The notes beneath the pieces are model-generated. The model made no database searches and had not been told where the DNA came from. It saw only the letters and a list, made by a program, of their open reading frames with translations. Positions 14,836 to 21,240 of a DNA stretch of 21,730 nucleotides are shown piece after piece; position 1 is the first letter of the stretch; every line of letters starts with the position of its first letter. A program made the position numbers and the translations under genes. This stretch comes from an uncultured Peptococcaceae bacterium. GTDB taxonomy: Bacteria; Bacillota; Desulfitobacteriia; Desulfitobacteriales; Syntrophobotulaceae. The stretch covers positions 1 to 21,730 of the forward strand of contig CALBJS010000318.1 of NCBI GenBank assembly GCA_937892995.1. Direction: 5' to 3'.

Positions 14836-15182
14836 CTTTTATAAAACTGAATATTTTCCTTCATTATTTTTTCTTCCCAAACCATTTGTAACAGAGCTAA
14901 TTCTTCTTTGTAATCAGTTTTTATTTCATCCTTGTCGTATTCAAGTTTATCTAAAATTTGGAAAGTAAAATCCTTTTCGCCATATTCCTTCCATTCTTTT
15001 TGTAATTCCTTGTTAGGATGACAACCTGCCTCCAGTTTAAATTTAGTACTATTTAGTGTGGCTCTTAAATTTTGTGTTCCTTCAAGATAACATTTCTTAC
15101 TCAAATTAGAACGAACAATAAAGATCCCCATATCCGGTTTCATTTGTTTATATTGTTCTTTTAACTCTTTTTTTCGGTTCAT
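14832..15182 (-). CDS. GIY-YIG nuclease family-like protein
   Basis: A 116-residue protein counted from ATG 15182 (an adjacent TTG would add one residue). GIFIVRSNLSKKCYLEG near residues 20-36 aligns with the GIY-YIG core, where strands 'GxY' and 'YxG' are degenerate, and is followed by NLRATLNSTKFKLEAGCHPN and LQKEWKEYGEKDFTFQILDKLEY. This pattern marks a group of small GIY-YIG-like proteins in Firmicutes. The usual GIY and YIG tyrosines are partly replaced (GIF, YLE), so nuclease activity is doubtful. It begins four bases after the stop of the DUF6530-like gene and is surely co-transcribed with it. The function is unknown. Confidence 0.7.
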   Translation of the reverse strand: MNRKKELKEQYKQMKPDMGIFIVRSNLSKKCYLEGTQNLRATLNSTKFKLEAGCHPNKELQKEWKEYGEKDFTFQILDKLEYDKDEIKTDYKEELALLQMVWEEKIMKENIQFYKS

Positions 15183-15186
15183 CAAT

Positions 15187-15666
15187 TTAGTATCCCATTT
15201 CCTTTAAAATTCTGGATAAAGTACGCAACCTTTCACCAATAAGCTCGTCATCATCACTAAGTGCTTGATTGAATAGTTTGATATCCTCATTAATCTTTTC
15301 ATTGTCGGTACATACGGCCACCGTCATAGCGTCACCTTGTAAACCCACCCTGTCTATGACAGGATTTTCGGTATCATACAAATTATCGTAACGATAAGCC
15401 TCACGAAAATGAAGTTTTGCTCGACAAACCAGAATTGCCAGATCAAGCACACGGTGAAGCGGTAATTCCTCAGATTGCCTCGACCATTTTTCTCCAGTAT
15501 ATCTCCATACTTTGGCCGATACATCTACCTTACCCCGGTCATTCCACTGAGCTAGTCCTAAAGAAAGCCCTTTAGCATCTGAATTATAAGCATATCTACC
15601 ATCAACATTTTCATAGTTTTCTGATACGATAACTGGTTTATGCTTTAAAGTGGTTGGTATTTTCAT
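15187..15666 (-). CDS. DUF6530-like protein
   Basis: A 159-residue soluble protein starting MKIPTTLKHKPVIVSENYEN. DAKGLSLGLAQWND (about 30-43), VWRYTGEKWSRQSEELPLHR (53-72) and DLAILVCRAKLHFREAYR are highly patterned and agree with my memory of the DUF6530 family; the name is from memory and could be checked by profile search. No catalytic motif, signal peptide or membrane helix is seen. TTGGAGGTTAA precedes the ATG at ideal spacing. It is the first gene of a two-gene unit with the GIY-YIG-like gene, driven by a consensus promoter that carries a palindrome over its -10 box, so the unit is probably repressed under ordinary conditions. Confidence 0.65.
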   Translation of the reverse strand: MKIPTTLKHKPVIVSENYENVDGRYAYNSDAKGLSLGLAQWNDRGKVDVSAKVWRYTGEKWSRQSEELPLHRVLDLAILVCRAKLHFREAYRYDNLYDTENPVIDRVGLQGDAMTVAVCTDNEKINEDIKLFNQALSDDDELIGERLRTLSRILKEMGY

Positions 15667-15719
15667 TGTTTAACCTCCAATATCCTTAAATCTTTTCCTG
15701 TTTTACTTTGCTCGCTAGG

Positions 15720-15741
15720 TTACTAATTTACTAATTTAGTA
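15720..15741. promoter_or_regulatory. Repeated TTACTAAT / palindrome TACTAATTTAGTA overlapping the -10 box (operator candidate)
   Basis: TTACTAAT is repeated in tandem at 15720-15727 and 15728-15735. The second copy is part of a perfect 13-base palindrome, TACTAATTTAGTA (15729-15741), which overlaps the -10 box and start site of the minus-strand promoter. It would suit a dimeric repressor such as a MarR- or GntR-type protein. The regulator is unknown. Confidence 0.5.
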
Positions 15742-15766
15742 TATTTTCTTTTACACTACTTGTCAA
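15738..15766 (-). promoter_or_regulatory. Consensus sigma-A promoter of the DUF6530-like/GIY-YIG unit
   Basis: On the minus strand TTGACA (15766-15761) and TATACT (15743-15738) are separated by exactly 17 bases. It is the best -35/-10 pair in the window and gives a leader of about 60 bases before the ATG at 15666. Confidence 0.8.
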
Positions 15767-15823
15767 ATACTCAAAATTCCTTGTATATATTTTGCTTTAT
15801 TATCTTTTTATCTAACAACTACT

Positions 15824-15944
15824 TTAATGCCAGAGTGCGTTTATCATCCCTCCATAATATATGAACGCTTCCTCGATGCTAGAGACATCGATCTTGGCCT
15901 GTAATTCATCGGGCAGACTATGCAGATTGGCGATCGCCCACCGC
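15824..15944 (-). pseudogene. Unidentified 3' gene remnant
   Basis: On the minus strand about 40 codons read SRWAIANLHSLPDELQAKID then VSSIEEAFIYYGGMINALWH and stop at TAA (15824-15826). The upstream frame meets a stop within three codons and there is no start. The segment has a protein-like pattern and is more GC-rich than its surroundings, so it is probably the tail of a gene whose front has been lost. I do not recognise the family. Confidence 0.3.
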
Positions 15945-16013
15945 GATAAAACTTAGTTCTAAGACTTAGCAAACAATGCCTTGGATTATTTGCCTAGCTT
16001 GATTATAATGAAA

Positions 16014-16095
16014 TATATGTCAATGTTCAATAAACAGAATCCCTTGATGTTATTATCGGCCGCCATTAATAAAACCCGCTTTTTTAGGCGGGTTT
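16014..16095 (+). ncRNA. Possible short transcript: isolated -10 box and orphan terminator
   Basis: TATAAT at 16014-16019, with TTGCCT 18 bases upstream (15990-15995), is followed about 50 bases later by a terminator hairpin: AAACCCGC (16072-16079) with GCGGGTTT (16088-16095). No gene precedes the terminator on either strand. A small RNA of about 70-75 bases is possible. A 29-codon ORF from ATG 16019 runs through the hairpin and has no ribosome binding site. It may instead be the leftover of a deleted gene. Confidence 0.3.
16072..16095. terminator. Orphan intrinsic terminator upstream of sigV
   Basis: An 8-bp GC-rich stem (AAACCCGC/GCGGGTTT) with an 8-base T-rich loop is flanked by AAA and TTTAAATATTATTTT. 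It lies 28 bases before the ECF promoter and may insulate sigV from upstream transcription. Confidence 0.65.
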
Positions 16096-16122
16096 AAATA
16101 TTATTTTAGAATTTAAGATTTT

Positions 16123-16152
16123 TGAAAACTTTTTAGGTTTCTTAAACGTCTA
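16123..16152 (+). promoter_or_regulatory. ECF-type (SigV-like) autoregulatory promoter
   Basis: TGAAAAC (16123-16129) and CGTCTA (16147-16152) are separated by 17 bases. The TGAAAC/CGTC pair is the pattern recognised by ECF sigma factors of the B. subtilis SigV/SigW/SigX type. The position, about 55 bases before the sigV start, implies positive autoregulation. Confidence 0.7.
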
Positions 16153-16207
16153 TAGAGTAATGGCACTAAAAAGATACGTATCATAAAAGAAGGAGCCTTC
16201 CCACTTT

Positions 16208-16693
16208 ATGGCAAAGAAAAGTCTGCAAAAATTATTTATGGAAGAAACAATTCGCCAGCAAGAAAATTACTATCGGCTAGCTTATAGTTACACTAAAAAT
16301 CCTGAGGACGCTTTAGATATCGTCCAGGAATCCATCTATAAAGCGATTTCTTCCCTTGACACTCTTGAAGATCCCCGGGCCCTAAAAACTTGGTTCTATC
16401 GAATTCTTGTAAACACATCCTTGGACTTTTTACGCGAACAAAAGAAAATAAATGTAATGGATGAAGAACTACTTGAAATCCATATCTCTGGAAAGGAAGA
16501 TCTTTATCCAGATATCGATCTGCAAAAGGCCTTAGATGAGCTACCTCCAGCGTACCGAAGCATTATTGTACTTCGTTATTTTGAAGATCTAAAAATCGAA
16601 GAGGTTGCCGCCATCTTAAATATTAACGCTAATACCGTTAAAACTCGCTTATATACCGCATTAAAGAAGCTGCGTCTAGAGATGCTGGCGTAG
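16208..16693 (+). CDS. sigV: ECF RNA polymerase sigma factor, SigV type
   Basis: A 161-residue sigma-70 family protein with regions 2 and 4 only. Region 2 (about 20-80) has the core-binding and -10-melting helices YYRLAYSYTKNPEDALDIVQ and TWFYRILVNTSLDFLR. Region 4 (about 105-156) has LPPAYRSIIVLRYFEDLKIEEVAAIL and a helix-turn-helix NINANTVKTRLYTALKKLR that reads the -35 box. The gene is preceded by an ECF promoter that matches the SigV class and followed 27 bases later by its anti-sigma factor. In B. subtilis SigV responds to lysozyme and switches on peptidoglycan O-acetylation and teichoic acid D-alanylation. AAGGAG lies about 12 bases before the ATG. The SigV name depends on the RsiV-like partner. 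Confidence 0.88.
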   Translation: MAKKSLQKLFMEETIRQQENYYRLAYSYTKNPEDALDIVQESIYKAISSLDTLEDPRALKTWFYRILVNTSLDFLREQKKINVMDEELLEIHISGKEDLYPDIDLQKALDELPPAYRSIIVLRYFEDLKIEEVAAILNINANTVKTRLYTALKKLRLEMLA

Positions 16694-16720
16694 TCAGGTA
16701 TCTAATTAAGGAGGGATAAT

Positions 16721-17614
16721 ATGGAAGATAAACACCTAGGCGCGTTAAAGAATGAATATCTAGCTGTTCCGATTCCAGAAGAATTAGACTTTATTGTCAA
16801 AAAGGCTTTAAAAGAAGGAGGAAAAAATAAAATGAAGAAAACTAAAGCTTTCCGTTGGATTGGAGTTATCGCTGCTTCCTTTGCTTTATTTACCGCTACC
16901 ATTAATATGAATCCCGCCTTTGCCCAGTCTCTTGCAGAAATCCCTGGAATGGAAAACGTGATCAAGGTGCTTACCTTTAAAGAATATACCCTGAATGAAG
17001 ACAATTATCAGGCTAACTTAAAAGTTCCCGTAATCGATGGTCTTAAAGATAAAAACCTTGAATCGGCATTGAATGCCAAATATCTAGAAGAGAATAAAAA
17101 ACTGTACGAAGATTTTATAGCTGATATTTCTGATTTAAAAGAACATGGGCTGGAAGGTCATATGGGAGTCGATACCGGCTACGAAGTAAAAACCGATAAT
17201 GAACAAATTTTCTCTATCGGGCGATATGTTCTTAATACTGCAGGGTCCTCAAGTACTGTCTTTAAGTATGATACCATCGATAAGAAAAACCAAGTATTAA
17301 TCACCCTGCCGTCCTTGTTTAAGGATGAACAATACATTCCGGTGATAAGTAAATATATCCAAGAACAAATGAGGAAACAAATGCTGGCTGATGAAGGTAT
17401 TATTTATTGGGTTACCGGGGCAGGGCTTGAAAACCCGTTTGATCCTTTTGAGAGAATTGCAGAAGACCAAAGTTTTTATATCAATTCGGATGGCAAGTTG
17501 GTACTCTCTTTCGATAAATATGAGGTTGCCCCTGGATATATGGGGGTTGTAGAATTCGTCATCCCCAGCGAAATTCTAGCTGATCTTCTAGTTAGCGATG
17601 ACTATCTGCACTAG
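16721..17614 (+). CDS. rsiV: Anti-sigma factor RsiV family (DUF3298), membrane-bound
   Basis: A 297-residue protein whose N-terminal ~40 residues should bind SigV in the cytoplasm. A single helix follows at 46-63 (WIGVIAASFALFTATINM), then NPAFAQS (64-70), a consensus signal-peptidase site with AFA at 66-68. In B. subtilis RsiV the equivalent AXA site is cut by signal peptidase once lysozyme binds, and RasP then releases the sigma factor. The extracellular part (about 85-290) matches DUF3298, with NQVLITLPSLFKDEQYIPVISKYI (split: NQVLITLPSLFKD, YIPVISKYI) and LVLSFDKYEVAPGYMG. The start follows an ideal AAGGAGGGATAAT. It is the second gene of the operon and is ended by a strong terminator. 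Whether lysozyme is the signal here is inferred. Confidence 0.88.
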   Translation: MEDKHLGALKNEYLAVPIPEELDFIVKKALKEGGKNKMKKTKAFRWIGVIAASFALFTATINMNPAFAQSLAEIPGMENVIKVLTFKEYTLNEDNYQANLKVPVIDGLKDKNLESALNAKYLEENKKLYEDFIADISDLKEHGLEGHMGVDTGYEVKTDNEQIFSIGRYVLNTAGSSSTVFKYDTIDKKNQVLITLPSLFKDEQYIPVISKYIQEQMRKQMLADEGIIYWVTGAGLENPFDPFERIAEDQSFYINSDGKLVLSFDKYEVAPGYMGVVEFVIPSEILADLLVSDDYLH

Positions 17615-17656
17615 AGAATACTATTCAGTGTCAGTACGTATGTCTATGATAAGAAA

Positions 17657-17698
17657 AGAGGATACCTGACCTTACAATCTGGTATCCTCTCCGTATTA
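17657..17698 (+). terminator. Intrinsic terminator of the sigV-rsiV operon
   Basis: AGAGGATACC (17657-17666) pairs perfectly with GGTATCCTCT (17681-17690) across a 14-base loop, followed by CCGTATTATTTT. It lies about 45 bases after the rsiV stop. Confidence 0.75.
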
Positions 17699-17777
17699 TT
17701 TTAATGGACTTCTAAGTTCACGTATCCCCCAATCGAAATACTTCTAGTTATTTCTAAGTATTAGTTCTACGGATAAA

Positions 17778-18053
17778 TTATTCTATTACTTCTCTTTCTT
17801 TGATTGTCACCTTGATTATATCTCCAGACTGCTTTCCGATTTTTGCTCTAATATCTTTTCTAAGACCAATAATATGACAGGGAGTACCCATTTTGATAAT
17901 ACTCCCCTCATAAATCTCACCATCAAAGGTAGCGGTAACCGGAACTCTCCCTTTCCCAAACTCTGTCTTCACATCAAAAGGTATTTCAATGTACGCACCA
18001 TCAATATCAGGAACCTTTTTTATTTCTGCATCAAATTCATAAATTTTACTCAT
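17778..18053 (-). CDS. DUF1905 domain protein
   Basis: A 91-residue protein counted from ATG 18053, beginning MSKIYEFDAEIKKVPDIDGA. The frame remains open upstream to an ATG at 18098, but the extra 15 residues (MRRYMTHLCRKKNLI) look non-coding, and homologues begin near MSKxYEF. The core YIEIPFDVKTEFGKGRVPVTATFDGEIYEGSI (given as YIEIPFDVKTEFGKGRVPV, TATFDGEIYEGSI) and HIIGLRKDIRAKIGKQSGD are the DUF1905 beta-barrel pattern: a small fold often fused to a YdeI/OmpD-associated domain, which is absent here. The role is unknown. Only AGAAAG-like bases precede the start, a weak ribosome binding site. It lies downstream of mscL on the same strand and may be co-transcribed. Confidence 0.75.
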   Translation of the reverse strand: MSKIYEFDAEIKKVPDIDGAYIEIPFDVKTEFGKGRVPVTATFDGEIYEGSIIKMGTPCHIIGLRKDIRAKIGKQSGDIIKVTIKEREVIE

Positions 18054-18139
18054 AATCAAATTCTTCTTTCTGCATAAATGCGTCATGTACCGCCGCATGA
18101 TCTTTCTCAGTCCATTGATATGAAATTCATCAACTAAGC

Positions 18140-18538
18140 TTACTTTTCTACGCTATCCTTTAGCAGGTCACGAATTTCTTCCAATAAGACTTCTTCACTG
18201 GTACGTACTGGCGGTTGCTCGGCCTTCTCCCTTTCTTTTTCTTTCTCTGCTTTTCTCTTTCTGCTATTTAAAATATAGATAAAAACAAAAATAGAAAAAG
18301 AGATGATTAAGAAGTCAATAATGCTTTGTAAGAAAGAACCATACTTAATCACCGTCTCCCCCGATACATAACTCATTGCTGAAAGATCAATTTTGCCCAA
18401 AAGCAATCCTAGTAGCGGCATTAGGAGATCATTAACCAGTGAAGATACAATTTTTCCGAATGCCCCGCCTATAATTACCCCCACGGCCAGGTCCAGAACA
18501 TTACCCCGCATAATAAATTGTCTAAATTCATTCCACAT
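18140..18538 (-). CDS. mscL: Large-conductance mechanosensitive channel
   Basis: A 132-residue channel subunit. The N-terminal helix MWNEFRQFIMRGNVLDLAVG and the pore helix VIIGGAFGKIVSSLVNDLLMPLLGLLL (quoted as VIIGGAFGKIVSSLVND and LLMPLLGLLL) are highly conserved in MscL; Gly and Ala residues line the gate. A periplasmic loop of about 25 residues, shorter than in E. coli, leads to the second helix FLIISFSIFVFIYILN (about 76-91) and a charged cytoplasmic bundle (KRKAEKEKEREKAEQ, then EVLLEEIRDLLK). As a pentamer it opens under membrane tension to release solutes on hypo-osmotic shock. AGAGGAG lies nine bases upstream of the ATG. It is unlinked to osmolyte genes here. Confidence 0.95.
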   Translation of the reverse strand: MWNEFRQFIMRGNVLDLAVGVIIGGAFGKIVSSLVNDLLMPLLGLLLGKIDLSAMSYVSGETVIKYGSFLQSIIDFLIISFSIFVFIYILNSRKRKAEKEKEREKAEQPPVRTSEEVLLEEIRDLLKDSVEK

Positions 18539-18624
18539 AATAGATACTCCTCTAATCTAAAAATTTTTAATCAGATCTAGCTAATATCCGATGAGCTTGA
18601 AATTTCCCAAATCTTGAAATTAGT

Positions 18625-19755
18625 TTATTCAGTAGCCTTAAAATTATATATAGGTAGGATTCTTTCTATAATCTCAACAGTATCACTAATGTTGTTTATT
18701 ATTTCATCAATAGGTTTATAGGCAAAAGGACATTCATCTAAGGTCCGTTTGTTAGCTGTAGCGGTATAAATGCCTTTCATTGCTTCTTTAAATTGAGCAA
18801 GCGTAAAGGATTGCTTAGCTTGGGTTCTGCTCATAATTCGCCCCGCACCATGAGGTGCAGAAAAGTTCCACTCGGCTTCCCCTTTTCCAATACAGATAAG
18901 GCTTCCATCACGCATATTTATCGGAATCAAAAGCTTTTCTGCCTTTTGGGCCGAAACCGCACCTTTTCTTAAAATCATACTCTCGGTATCAATATAATTA
19001 TGAATAGTTGAAAACTGTTCTGTTACATCTAGCTTCATACCTTTTATTATTTCCTGGATCATAGCCTTCCGGTTAAGTTCAGCAAAGTGCTGTACTATTT
19101 TCATATCATGAATATAGTCCTTAAAAAGCTCACCGGATACATATGCTAAAGACTTAGGGATACCGGCAATATATCTATCAAGATCAGCTTTAGTGCGTTT
19201 ATTAAGAGATCTAACGGCTTCTTCCTGATAAAAGCTGGCTACCTCATGACCTAAATGACGGCTACCAGAGTGAACAACAATATATAAACCACCCCCGCTA
19301 GCCTTGTTCACCTCAATAAAGTGATTACCGCCACCCAATGTGCCAATACTGAGTCTTGCCCTCTCCAAGTTAACTTCACTTTGGCATTTAAGCCTTTTAA
19401 GATCTATGTTCTGGTAATAGTGATGCTCTCTAGCCCTAATATTAAATCCACAGGGTATTTTCTCATAAATTAATTTATCAAGCTTTTGAAGCTCTATATT
19501 ACTATTGGCAATTTTTATGACTTCCATACCACAACCAATGTCAACCCCGACAAGATTAGGGACAATTTTGTCCTTAATAGTCATAGTTGTTCCTATTGTG
19601 CAACCTACCCCACTATGCACATCGGGCATAATCCTAATAATACTATCCTTAACAAACGCCTGATTACATAGAGTTTCAATCTGAGCAATCGCCCCGGACT
19701 CGATATTTTTTGTAAATACAATTGCCTTATTATATTTCCCTTTAATCTCAAGCAT
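18625..19755 (-). CDS. rtcB: RtcB family RNA ligase
   Basis: A 376-residue RNA-splicing ligase-type protein that joins 2',3'-cyclic phosphate or 3'-phosphate ends to 5'-OH ends using GTP and Mn2+. All metal and catalytic residues are recognisable: Asp72 and Cys75 in VGVDIGCGM, His145 in GTLGGGNHFIEV, His162 in VHSGSRHLGH, His252 in IHNYID, and the guanylylated His302 in SAPHGAGR. RKGAVSA (263-269) and PINMRDGSLICIG (278-290) complete the active site. It is shorter than E. coli RtcB (408 residues), as in many bacterial stand-alone forms. No rtcA, archease or RtcR gene is adjacent, and no tRNA or toxin lies nearby, so its substrate is open. GGAAGGATAG precedes the ATG. Confidence 0.93.
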   Translation of the reverse strand: MLEIKGKYNKAIVFTKNIESGAIAQIETLCNQAFVKDSIIRIMPDVHSGVGCTIGTTMTIKDKIVPNLVGVDIGCGMEVIKIANSNIELQKLDKLIYEKIPCGFNIRAREHHYYQNIDLKRLKCQSEVNLERARLSIGTLGGGNHFIEVNKASGGGLYIVVHSGSRHLGHEVASFYQEEAVRSLNKRTKADLDRYIAGIPKSLAYVSGELFKDYIHDMKIVQHFAELNRKAMIQEIIKGMKLDVTEQFSTIHNYIDTESMILRKGAVSAQKAEKLLIPINMRDGSLICIGKGEAEWNFSAPHGAGRIMSRTQAKQSFTLAQFKEAMKGIYTATANKRTLDECPFAYKPIDEIINNISDTVEIIERILPIYNFKATE

Positions 19756-19798
19756 AAAACTATCCTTCCGATAAGCCTAACTTACTTAATCCAACATT

Positions 19799-20219
19799 TT
19801 ATATGAATAGCCCCAAATCTATATGCTCAAGCTTAAGAAGAGCTTTCTTTTTATCAAGGCCTCCAGCATAACCAGTAAGTCTCCCATTAAAACCCACCAC
19901 CCTGTGGCAAGGAATAAGGATGGAAATGGGATTATATTTGTCCATAGGGAATCTCTAAGAGTATATCCCAGACAGCTTTTTTAAAAAGTGTTCCTTTAGG
20001 GTCAAGCCGAAAATTAAGAATATTATTTTTTCCCGAAAAGTAATCGAAAAGCCAATTTCGCAGTAATTCAAAAACAGGATAGTCCGGCTTATAAATCCAT
20101 GTATTAGATTTAGAAGGGTAATATTTTTGTCCAACGAACCATAGACCGGTGAGTGCCTCATTTTCGGCGGACACCGTTGCTGCTCCTAAAGGAGTCTCGA
20201 TTGTACATGTTAGGATCAT
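19799..20219 (-). pseudogene. Broken methylated-DNA--[protein]-cysteine S-methyltransferase gene (internal deletion with frameshift)
   Basis: The minus-strand frame from ATG 20219 encodes the N-terminal domain and the start of the catalytic domain (MILTCTIETPLGAATVSAEN, then FRLDPKGTLFKKAVWDILLE and IPYGQI) and stops at TAA. The next bases, read one frame over, continue with the rest of the enzyme: NPISILIPCHRVVGFNGRLTGYAGGL, quoted as NPISILIPCHRVVG and NGRLTGYAGGL, then DKKKALLKLEHIDLGLFI and a stop at 19799. The acceptor cysteine motif PCHRV is thus present but out of frame. About 30 codons that normally lie between PYGQ and NPI (the TYGEIA...AVGGAVGH segment with the DNA-binding helix) are missing. 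The gene cannot make an active O6-methylguanine repair protein. AAAGGA precedes the start. Confidence 0.85.
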
Positions 20220-20332
20220 AATTTTAACAAATCCTTTTTTGAACTTTCCGCATAATCTAACGTCATGTCAATAGCTGATCATGAAAATTATATCATGCTC
20301 TACTCGGGAGAAGTAAGATGCCTTTATTATTT

Positions 20333-20569
20333 TTAATAATAAACTTTTTTAGAATAATAATAGGCTTTTGTAGGAAATGTATCTTTCGTTCGCACCCAAG
20401 GCATGCTACCTTCCGATTGATGACAGATTCCGCGTTTGGTGACAATAAAGCCTTCTCTTTCCAAATCCAGATATACTTTAGTGACAGTATTGTAGTTAAT
20501 CGACAGTTGAACTGCAAGCTGACGACCCGTTGGCAATTGTTTAACAATACAAATGCTTTTAATAATTTC
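20333..20569 (-). pseudogene. Remnant of a GntR-family (YtrA-like) regulator gene
   Basis: Just after hypB, on the same strand, the sequence reads EIIKSICIVKQLPTGRQLAV, then QLSINYNTVTKVYLDLEREG and FIVTKRG. This is the winged helix-turn-helix of GntR-family regulators (LPSxRxLAxxLxxNxNTVxxxYxxLExxGxIxxxxG). The first ~20 residues of the domain are missing: the frame begins right at the hypB stop codon after an in-frame stop at 20576-20578. After KRG the usual GTFV wing and effector part are lost, and an unrelated tail of about 28 residues ends at 20333. Starting at TTG 20536 would give 67 residues that still hold the recognition helix, so a mini-protein cannot be excluded, but no ribosome binding site is seen. 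Confidence 0.65.
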
Positions 20570-21240
20570 TATGCTTTAAATTTTGCTTGAATCTTCTCTG
20601 CCAGCCAACCGCACCATTCATCAAGACCCTTTCCTGTTTTGCAGGAAATCTGGAAAATCTTGATTTTCGAATTCACTCTGCGTACCCGGCTGTAAAGTTC
20701 CTGCATATTAAAATCAGAACCATCAAGGTAGTCTATTTTATTTACCAACAACACATCACAAACCGAAAACATAAGTGGATATTTCAGCACCTTGTCATCA
20801 CCTTCCGGTACACTGAGAATCATTGCCTTAAGATCTGCACCGGTATCAAACTCTGCTGGGCAAACAAGATTACCTATGTTCTCGATAAATACCAGGTCCA
20901 GATTATCCAAATCCAACTCTTTGAGTGCAGGGGTAATCATGGGGGCATCTAAATGGCAGGCACCGCCGGTACGAATCTGTACTGCAGGAATCCCCTGTGC
21001 TGTGATCTTTTCTGAATCTACCAACGACTCAATATCTCCCTCGATAACTCCCAGACGAAGTGTATCTCTCAATCTCTTGATAGTCTGAAGTATCACACTG
21101 GTTTTTCCTGCACCGGGGGATGCCATCAGATTCACCATAAATATCTTCTTCTCTGCCAAATCGGAACGGATGATCCCTGCCTGATTTTCATTATCGGAAA
21201 GTATATTTTTCCGAATATCAATTAGTTTAATTTCATCCAT
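20569..21240 (-). CDS. hypB: Hydrogenase nickel incorporation GTPase HypB
   Basis: A 223-residue SIMIBI-class GTPase that, with HypA, delivers nickel to the large subunit of [NiFe]-hydrogenase. The P-loop is ASPGAGKTS (40-48), IEGDIES (67-73) is switch I, ENIGNLVCPAEFD (120-132) holds switch II, and NKID (167-170) sets guanine specificity. The G-domain metal site is conserved: Cys95-His96 in GGACHLDAP and Cys127 in NLVCPAE correspond to Cys166, His167 and Cys198 of the E. coli protein. The histidine-rich N-terminal stretch and the CxxGCxC motif of some HypB proteins are absent, so this form has no nickel-storage tail. Its ATG directly follows the hypA stop (TAAATG), which implies coupling. 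Confidence 0.95.
   Translation of the reverse strand: MDEIKLIDIRKNILSDNENQAGIIRSDLAEKKIFMVNLMASPGAGKTSVILQTIKRLRDTLRLGVIEGDIESLVDSEKITAQGIPAVQIRTGGACHLDAPMITPALKELDLDNLDLVFIENIGNLVCPAEFDTGADLKAMILSVPEGDDKVLKYPLMFSVCDVLLVNKIDYLDGSDFNMQELYSRVRRVNSKIKIFQISCKTGKGLDEWCGWLAEKIQAKFKA

Noticed and set aside
16019..16108. A 29-codon ORF (MKYMSMFNKQ...) upstream of sigV
   Set aside because: It has no ribosome binding site, starts inside the -10 box and reads through the terminator hairpin.
18054..18098. A 15-residue N-terminal extension of the DUF1905 protein
   Set aside because: The extension is rich in Arg/Lys/Cys, unlike family members, which begin near MSKxYEF. The internal ATG at 18053 is preferred.
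20293..20590. ORFs of 84-90 codons on both strands around the GntR remnant
   Set aside because: They are out-of-frame shadows of the GntR-like sequence and lack start signals and any recognisable motif.
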